NCBI GenBank assembly: GCA_947569705.1
Contig: CANOSP010000018.1
Location: 1 to 34,317 of the forward strand
Source: an uncultured Erysipelotrichaceae bacterium
Lineage (GTDB): Bacteria > Bacillota_I > Bacilli_A > Erysipelotrichales > Erysipelotrichaceae
DNA: 34,317 bases
Direction of reading: 5' to 3'
Shown piece by piece: positions 30,266-34,317 of this stretch; position 1 is the first letter of the stretch, and every line of letters starts with the position of its first letter. Both the position numbers and the translations under genes were made by a program. The notes below the pieces were generated by a model. The model saw only the letters and a program-made list of their open reading frames with translations. It made no database searches and had not been told where the DNA came from.

Positions 30266-30777
30266 GTTTCATCACCTGCATGTTCGATAAAATCATCCAC
30301 ATAGCGCTTATGTGCCTGTTCATCTATTTCTTTATCTACGATTTGCTTCGCTGCTTCAAACGCCACATCGACAATCGCCTGTTTCATTTCTTCGCGTGCC
30401 GCTGTTTTTTCTCGTTCAATATCCGCAAGCGCCTTTGTTTTTATATTGTCTGCTTCCGACTTTGCGGCACTGATAATTTCGCGTTTTTCCGCTGCCGCAT
30501 TCGTTTTTGCGCTTTCCAGTAATTCGTGTGCTTCCTTGGACGCATTCGCTAATTGCTTTTCATACTCAGCCTTATATGCTTCTCCCTCAGAGCGCTGTTT
30601 TGCGCCGGAGTCAATATCAGCCTGAATCGCTGCCTGCCGAGCATCTAAAAAAGCCAAAACCTTATCCCAAAAAAAGCGTTTTGCGACAATCACAAGCAGA
30701 AAGGTGGATATACATACAATGATGACATCACTCGGGCTTAAACGTAAATACGCATAGATATCAAAATCTAAATTCAT
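30253..30777 (-). CDS. atpF: Fo ATP synthase b subunit
   Basis: 174 residues. One N-terminal transmembrane helix (~18-35, VIIVCISTFLLVIVAKRFFW) is followed by a long charged coiled coil (~40-165, rich in Ala, Lys, Glu), the standard peripheral-stalk layout. It lies 41 bases after atpE and overlaps atpH by 13 bases. The SD GAAGGAGGC is good. Confidence 0.95.
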   Translation of the reverse strand: MNLDFDIYAYLRLSPSDVIIVCISTFLLVIVAKRFFWDKVLAFLDARQAAIQADIDSGAKQRSEGEAYKAEYEKQLANASKEAHELLESAKTNAAAEKREIISAAKSEADNIKTKALADIEREKTAAREEMKQAIVDVAFEAAKQIVDKEIDEQAHKRYVDDFIEHAGDETWQA

Positions 30778-30818
30778 TTGTGAAAAAGCCTCCTTCCTTT
30801 ATCTTTTCTATCAGCTTG

Positions 30819-31064
30819 TTATGCCTTTAAGAAAATCAAAAGAAGGGCAATAATCAATGAATAGATACCGGTTGTTTCAGCCAATGCAATACCTAATACC
30901 ATGACACTTCTCACCTTGCCTGCCGCATCCGGATTACGTGAAATACCTTCTACTGCTTTACTGGCAGTCAAACTCTGACCGATTGCCGGTCCCACACCTA
31001 CTAACATTGCAATACCGGCAGCCAATACTGCCATACCTTGTACAAAAAATTCATTAAATTCCAT
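30819..31064 (-). CDS. atpE: Fo ATP synthase c subunit with Na+-type ion site
   Basis: 81 residues, two hydrophobic helices joined by the polar loop SRNPDAAGKV. The ion-binding carboxylate is Glu63. Gln30 in GPAIGQ, Thr64, Thr65 and Tyr68 in LAETTGIYSL match the positions of Q32, E65, S66, T67 and Y70 that bind Na+ in Ilyobacter tartaricus as I recall, with Thr in place of Ser66. This suggests Na+ coupling, though it is not proof. The SD is AGGAGGA, with a 60-base gap after atpB. Confidence 0.95.
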   Translation of the reverse strand: MEFNEFFVQGMAVLAAGIAMLVGVGPAIGQSLTASKAVEGISRNPDAAGKVRSVMVLGIALAETTGIYSLIIALLLIFLKA

Positions 31065-31124
31065 GTTCTTATCCTCCTGTAATGGTTATTTTTGTATATT
31101 ACGTTATGTTTCGTTTTTATTAGT

Positions 31125-31835
31125 TCAGTCCTGTTCCTCACAAACCTGTTCGCTTAAGAAGAAGCTTGACAGGGTAAAGAAGATATAAGTTTGAATCAAT
31201 CCGGAAAATATATCAAAATACGCATGCAGAAACGGTGTTGCGATATACATCAGCGCCGTAAACGGCATAAGCATTTTCAACAGCGTATATACCAGCATCA
31301 TAATAATGGAGCCGGCTAAGATATTTCCGAACAAACGCATCGACAGTGACACCGGAAGTGCCAGTTCTCCGACGATATTCAACGGTGTCATAATCCACAT
31401 CGGCTCTGCCAACTCTTTCATACGGGCAAGCAGTCCGCCTTTTCTGATGCCGTTATATTGAATCATGAAAAACATCATTAATGCCAATGCGATATTTACC
31501 GACAGATTCGATGTCGGCGGCTGCAGGCCTAACAATCCTAAAAGGTTGCTGCAAGCCATCATCATTACCAGTGTACCGAGTAACGGCAGATAATGACGCG
31601 TCTTTTCTTTTAAATTGTCCTTTAGAATATTTTGACATAAATCACAAACCATCTCGACAATTAAAAGAATGCCGCTCGGCGCTTTACGTACATCGGCTTT
31701 TTCAAATTTTTTGCCTGCCCATATAAAGAAGCCGCAAAAGATGATACATAAGATAAGCCAATTAATCACCGACTGCTGAAGCTCCAGTCGATATCCGCCG
31801 ATCATAATGATGAAGCCGTCAAAGCTGCTTTCCAT
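31125..31835 (-). CDS. atpB: Fo ATP synthase a subunit
   Basis: 236 residues with five or six hydrophobic helices. The essential arginine is in SLSMRLFGNILAGSII near residue 170; the last helices contain FDIFSGLIQTYIFFTLSSFFL. It forms the ion half-channels beside the c ring. The start shares one base with the stop of the preceding gene (TAATG). Length and motifs are normal. Confidence 0.95.
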   Translation of the reverse strand: MESSFDGFIIMIGGYRLELQQSVINWLILCIIFCGFFIWAGKKFEKADVRKAPSGILLIVEMVCDLCQNILKDNLKEKTRHYLPLLGTLVMMMACSNLLGLLGLQPPTSNLSVNIALALMMFFMIQYNGIRKGGLLARMKELAEPMWIMTPLNIVGELALPVSLSMRLFGNILAGSIIMMLVYTLLKMLMPFTALMYIATPFLHAYFDIFSGLIQTYIFFTLSSFFLSEQVCEEQD

Positions 31836-32209
31836 TAATCATCCTCCTTTCTGTGACGAAATGTATAAATCAGAATACATGCCTTATGAGCAAGCATTCC
31901 GATTAATAAAGCGACGATATGGGCGCCTTCTTTGATGCTGAAAGCGAACACTGCCGCATATACGAGATAGCGAAGCAGATAGGCACGATAGGCTTTTCCC
32001 TTTGGATTTTGCGTATCAGCCTCAAGACTGCTCGCTGATTGAATAATCATCTGAAAACCGATCAATCCGGTGAGTGCGCCGATCATAATACCGACGGCAA
32101 TTTCCTTACCGTAAGCCGGCATAATCAACGCTCCCGCTGCGCTCAGCACTACTGCTGTTACCAGTGTATAAATACGGATTTCACGATTCATCTTTTGAAG
32201 TTCGTTCAT
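31835..32209 (-). CDS. atpI: ATP synthase subunit I family protein
   Basis: 124 residues with four predicted hydrophobic helices (TLVTAVVLSAAGALIMP, IAVGIMIGALTGLIGF, YLLRYLVYAAVFAFSI, IVALLIGMLAHKACIL). The size, topology and position before atpB fit the AtpI/subunit I group, which helps c-ring assembly and possibly Mg2+ handling in other bacteria. It overlaps the preceding small gene by 4 bases (ATGA). Sequence conservation is low in this family, so the call rests partly on context. Confidence 0.8.
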   Translation of the reverse strand: MNELQKMNREIRIYTLVTAVVLSAAGALIMPAYGKEIAVGIMIGALTGLIGFQMIIQSASSLEADTQNPKGKAYRAYLLRYLVYAAVFAFSIKEGAHIVALLIGMLAHKACILIYTFRHRKEDD

Positions 32210-32394
32210 AGTTCATTCCCCAAACTTTTGATCATCATATATAAGGATGATGCAATCGCATAGGTCAAAAAGCCGAGCAGAAACAACGGTGATGTATGCA
32301 ACCATTCATCGATCGCATTTCCCGCGAATACGGCAAGCACGCAGGCAAGCGCCATGGTTGCCGATAAACGCATTACTCGTGAACCGTCTTTCAT
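32206..32394 (-). CDS. atpZ: AtpZ-like small membrane protein
   Basis: 62 residues from the ATG at 32394, one base after the upp stop (TAACATG). Longer in-frame starts at 32460 and 32427 would overlap the end of upp and lack a good SD; neither start has a strong SD, so coupling to upp translation is likely. Two hydrophobic helices (LSATMALACVLAVFAGNAI and PLFLLGFLTYAIASSLYMM) with a short WLHTSP turn match AtpZ proteins, which pair with AtpI in first-of-operon positions. The exact start is uncertain. Confidence 0.7.
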   Translation of the reverse strand: MKDGSRVMRLSATMALACVLAVFAGNAIDEWLHTSPLFLLGFLTYAIASSLYMMIKSLGNEL

Positions 32395-32395
32395 G

Positions 32396-33016
32396 TTATT
32401 TGGTTCCGAAGATGCGATCTCCCGCATCACCGAGACCCGGTACAATATAACCTTTTTCATTCAGTTTTTCATCCAATGCCGCTAAGTAAATATCCACATC
32501 GGGATGTGCGTTTTCCACTGCCGCAACTCCCTCAGGCACGCCGACAAGGCAAACAAGACGAATATTTTTTGCGCCCTGCTGCTTCACCATATCGATTGCC
32601 GCTACGGCACTGCCGCCGGTCGCCAGCATCGGATCTACAATCATCACTATCGCATCTTCAATTCCTTTCGGATATTTTTCAAAATATACGTGTGGCTTTA
32701 AGGTTTCCTCATCACGATATAAACCGACATGCGCTACCTTTACGGTCGGAATCAAATTACAGATACCGTTTACCATACCGAGTCCCGCCCGCAAAATCGG
32801 TACAAGGATAATATCCTTAGCGAGTTCACTTGTTTCACACTCTCTGACCGGAGTAGTGATCGTCACCGCATTCACCGGTAAATCGCGTGTAATTTCATAA
32901 GCCATCAAGCCGGCAATTTCATCTAAATTCTGACGAAAATCCTTGGTTCCTGTTTCTTTTTTGCGCATCTGAGTCAGCTTATGAGTGATCAGCGGATGCT
33001 TTAAAACATTTAACAT
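32396..33016 (-). CDS. upp: Uracil phosphoribosyltransferase
   Basis: 206 residues from the ATG at 33016 (AAAGGAGAAG SD); an in-frame start at 33058 has none. It makes UMP from uracil and PRPP in pyrimidine salvage. The PRPP-binding loop is [11 protein letters not shown] near residue 130, the substrate loop is [12 protein letters not shown], and the C-terminal [18 protein letters not shown] carries the uracil-binding end. Its link to the atp genes is also known in Bacillus. It is the first gene of the transcript that runs into the ATP synthase genes. Confidence 0.96.
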   Translation of the reverse strand: MLNVLKHPLITHKLTQMRKKETGTKDFRQNLDEIAGLMAYEITRDLPVNAVTITTPVRECETSELAKDIILVPILRAGLGMVNGICNLIPTVKVAHVGLYRDEETLKPHVYFEKYPKGIEDAIVMIVDPMLATGGSAVAAIDMVKQQGAKNIRLVCLVGVPEGVAAVENAHPDVDIYLAALDEKLNEKGYIVPGLGDAGDRIFGTK

Positions 33017-33068
33017 AAATCTTCTCCTTTGATGTGCTGTATTGTAACATTTCCGCACATTCCTGTAT

Positions 33069-33094
33069 TTAGACAGTTTGCTGATTGTGTCTAA
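33069..33094 (-). promoter_or_regulatory. Hairpin in the upp leader
   Basis: On the minus strand TTAGACA and TGTCTAA form a perfect 7-base stem around a 12-base loop, between the promoter and the upp SD. There is no U run, so its role is unknown. Confidence 0.45.
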
Positions 33095-33107
33095 TCAAAC
33101 TATGTTT

Positions 33108-33116
33108 ATTATAACA
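33108..33116 (-). promoter_or_regulatory. Extended -10 promoter of upp
   Basis: Minus strand TGT-TATAAT (33116-33108) is an extended -10 element; no good -35 is seen. The leader to upp would be about 85 bases. Confidence 0.55.
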
Positions 33117-33490
33117 TGATTGACAGGCTTTTTTTAGTGTAAGATTGCTTTTTTCATATTTTTTCCTATCGCATTCAAAAAAAGCAGACAGAACGATAAT
33201 CAAAAGCAAAATCTCATCGAATCGATGATGAAAGAACGCGGCTCACTGCTATTTTACCCCTTCAGAAACGAGTCATACCTAAACGTGTATTTCCGCATTT
33301 TTGATTTTCTTATTTTCGGATTGATTTGATCGAATACACATGGTATTTAAGCATCAGTATCGTACAGTAGGCTTTTTTCATGTTTTTAACGACAGTTTGT
33401 TTCCTATAGAAAAGCATTTGAAAATACTTATGGGTAAAGTTAATGGTTTAGGGCTTTTTACCTGTATTCAAAAAGCACGTTCACATACAG
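33117..33490. other. Intergenic region with no gene seen
   Basis: About 370 bases between the upp promoter and the cysteine-rich gene. Small structures only: TCATCG-AAT-CGATGA near 33215 and GGTAAA-N-TTTACC near 33430-33462. No open frame with an SD was found. Confidence 0.5.
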
Positions 33491-33496
33491 TATAGT
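33467..33496 (+). promoter_or_regulatory. Possible promoter of the cysteine-rich protein gene
   Basis: TTCAAA (33467-33472), 18-base spacer, TATAGT (33491-33496). Each hexamer has partial matches only. Confidence 0.35.
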
Positions 33497-33533
33497 GAGG
33501 CTGAAAGATGCCGTTCAGAAAGGGGATTATATT

Positions 33534-33788
33534 ATGTGCAACAACTGCTTTAACGGATGTGGATGCAATCACGACAATCACGGAGGATGCGATTTCAACA
33601 ATCGTCGCTGCGGATGCAACGACAACTGCTGCGATTTTGATTTCGGATGCGGTTGCGGATGCGGTACCTTCGCATTTGCTCAGGCTGCGAGAATCAATCA
33701 GCGCATTTTAGCACGCCGCGCTTGTGAGGATCGTGCCGCAATGCAGTATTTGCGTGCAATCAGCTGCGGCTGCCGCAGATGCTGGTAA
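33534..33788 (+). CDS. Small cysteine-rich protein of unknown function
   Basis: 84 residues from the ATG at 33534, chosen for the AAAGGGG SD 8 bases upstream; an earlier in-frame start lies at or near the promoter. Sixteen cysteines are present, twelve within residues 2-43 as CxxC, CxC and CC motifs mixed with Asn, Asp, His and Gly. Residues ~46-76 are a cysteine-poor amphipathic helix with Arg and Ala (FAQAARINQRILARRA), and the end is CGCRRCW. There is no signal peptide or membrane helix. Metal binding or a cross-linked structural role, such as in spore coats, are possible; neither is shown. A strong terminator follows. Confidence 0.8.
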   Translation: MCNNCFNGCGCNHDNHGGCDFNNRRCGCNDNCCDFDFGCGCGCGTFAFAQAARINQRILARRACEDRAAMQYLRAISCGCRRCW

Positions 33789-33820
33789 GATTCACCGTTC
33801 GCTTTACGCTGAGCTAATCT

Positions 33821-33868
33821 AAAAGGCTGCGACATCGGGAGCAATCTTGATGCATGCAGCTTTTTATT
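33821..33868 (+). terminator. Terminator after the cysteine-rich protein gene
   Basis: AAAAGGCTGC (33821-33830) pairs with GCAGCTTTTT (33856-33865) over ten bases including one G-U pair, with a 25-base loop and a T run. Confidence 0.75.
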
Positions 33869-34031
33869 CTGAATTACATTTTACAAAAAATGTTTTAATG
33901 TTTGCTTTTAAGGTTGCTTATTCGGATATTAAATATTTTTAGGATAAAGGCACTCTTTTTCATCGTGCAAATTGTGTAAATTAAAGATACAACAGATTAT
34001 TTTGTTTTATCATCAGATTATCACTTTTGCG

Positions 34032-34062
34032 AAAGAAAAACGAGACGATTAAATCTCGTTTT
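34032..34062 (-). terminator. Terminator overlapping the end of the Rpn-type gene
   Basis: On the minus strand AAAACGAGA (34062-34054) pairs with TCTCGTTTT (34045-34037), followed by TCTTTC. The TAA stop codon lies in the loop. Confidence 0.8.
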
Positions 34063-34317
34063 GATCGCATTGCGCTTTAATAAATTTACTGATTGAAGGT
34101 CGAAGCGACTCATCAATATCCAACAGGTCCATCACTTGATCCACTGTTTTATTTATTTTTTTCATCATCTTGATAACAATTAAACTTTGTCCTTCAATGA
34201 CTCCCTCATCACGCCCTTTTGCCATTCCTCTAGCCAATCCTTCATCAATAAAAACCTGAGATAAGTTACACATACCTTCAACCTCCCGTTCTGTTTTCTT
34301 TGTCATCATTATACCAT
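34049..34317 (-). CDS. Rpn/PD-(D/E)XK nuclease-family protein, C-terminal part (cut by window edge)
   Basis: The 86-residue segment from the ATG at 34309 has the typical C-terminal end of Rpn/transposase-like PD-(D/E)XK proteins: EREVEGMCNLSQVFIDEGLARGMAKGRDEG with its Glu/Gly/Lys repeat, then an amphipathic tail. These proteins are usually about 300 residues, and the frame stays open to the window edge, so the nuclease domain most likely lies beyond 34317. An alternative is a truncated remnant starting at 34309, which has no SD. The function in this organism is unknown; the family includes recombination-promoting nucleases. Confidence 0.65.
   Translation of the reverse strand, partial: GIMMTKKTEREVEGMCNLSQVFIDEGLARGMAKGRDEGVIEGQSLIVIKMMKKINKTVDQVMDLLDIDESLRPSISKFIKAQCDQNEI

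Noticed and set aside
32395-32460. 22-codon extension of the AtpZ-like protein into upp
   Set aside because: It has no SD, adds a non-hydrophobic stretch unlike AtpZ, and overlaps the upp coding end; the ATG right after the upp stop is simpler.

Overview
The window looks like a chromosomal segment of a low-GC Bacillota, most likely of the Erysipelotrichia/Mollicutes branch but with the standard genetic code (TGA is a stop, for example at the end of atpH). Supports are the gene orders rplKA-rplJL-(rsmC-like)-rpoBC-rpsL-rpsG-fusA-tuf and upp-atpZIBEFHAGDC, strong AGGAGG ribosome binding sites, TTGACA-N17-TATAAT-type promoters, and an Asn at the RpoB position equivalent to E. coli His526, which I recall as the Mollicutes state. 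The genus cannot be read from the sequence.

Layout, left to right. Positions 1-2380 (minus) hold the N-terminal part of a large secreted protein with cadherin/Ig-like repeats, running off the window. Positions 2537-3574 (minus) hold an ECF-type sigma factor fused to a transmembrane helix and an outer domain. Positions 4262-20430 (minus) are the translation/transcription block: rplK-rplA behind an L1-type leader; rplJ-rplL behind an L10 leader; an RsmC-like methyltransferase; rpoB-rpoC with its own promoter and a structured leader; then rpsL-rpsG-fusA-tuf with its own promoter, ending in a strong terminator. secE and nusG, common upstream neighbours of rplK, are absent here.

Positions 20685-23868 are a sugar-PTS island: a glucose-family EIIA gene on the minus strand, diverging from an EIIBC of N-acetylglucosamine (NagE/NagP) type and a BglG/LicT-type antiterminator, with a cre-like site just downstream of the EIIBC promoter. 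Positions 24015-25335 hold two unnamed convergent genes, a two-transmembrane zinc-ribbon protein and an XRE regulator with two transmembrane segments, sharing a bidirectional terminator. Positions 25484-33116 (minus) are upp followed by the complete F1Fo ATP synthase operon; its c subunit carries residues resembling Na+-binding c rings. The right end has an 84-residue cysteine-rich protein (plus strand) and the C-terminal part of an Rpn/PD-(D/E)XK-type protein (minus strand) cut by the window edge.

Most of the window is ordinary housekeeping DNA. The points that stand out are the membrane-anchored sigma factor next to an adhesin-like gene, the RpoB features (Asn at the rifampicin site, an acidic tail, an enlarged lobe), the Na+-type c subunit, several leader structures, and a few small unassigned proteins. 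No tRNA, rRNA, CRISPR array, insertion sequence or replication origin was seen.
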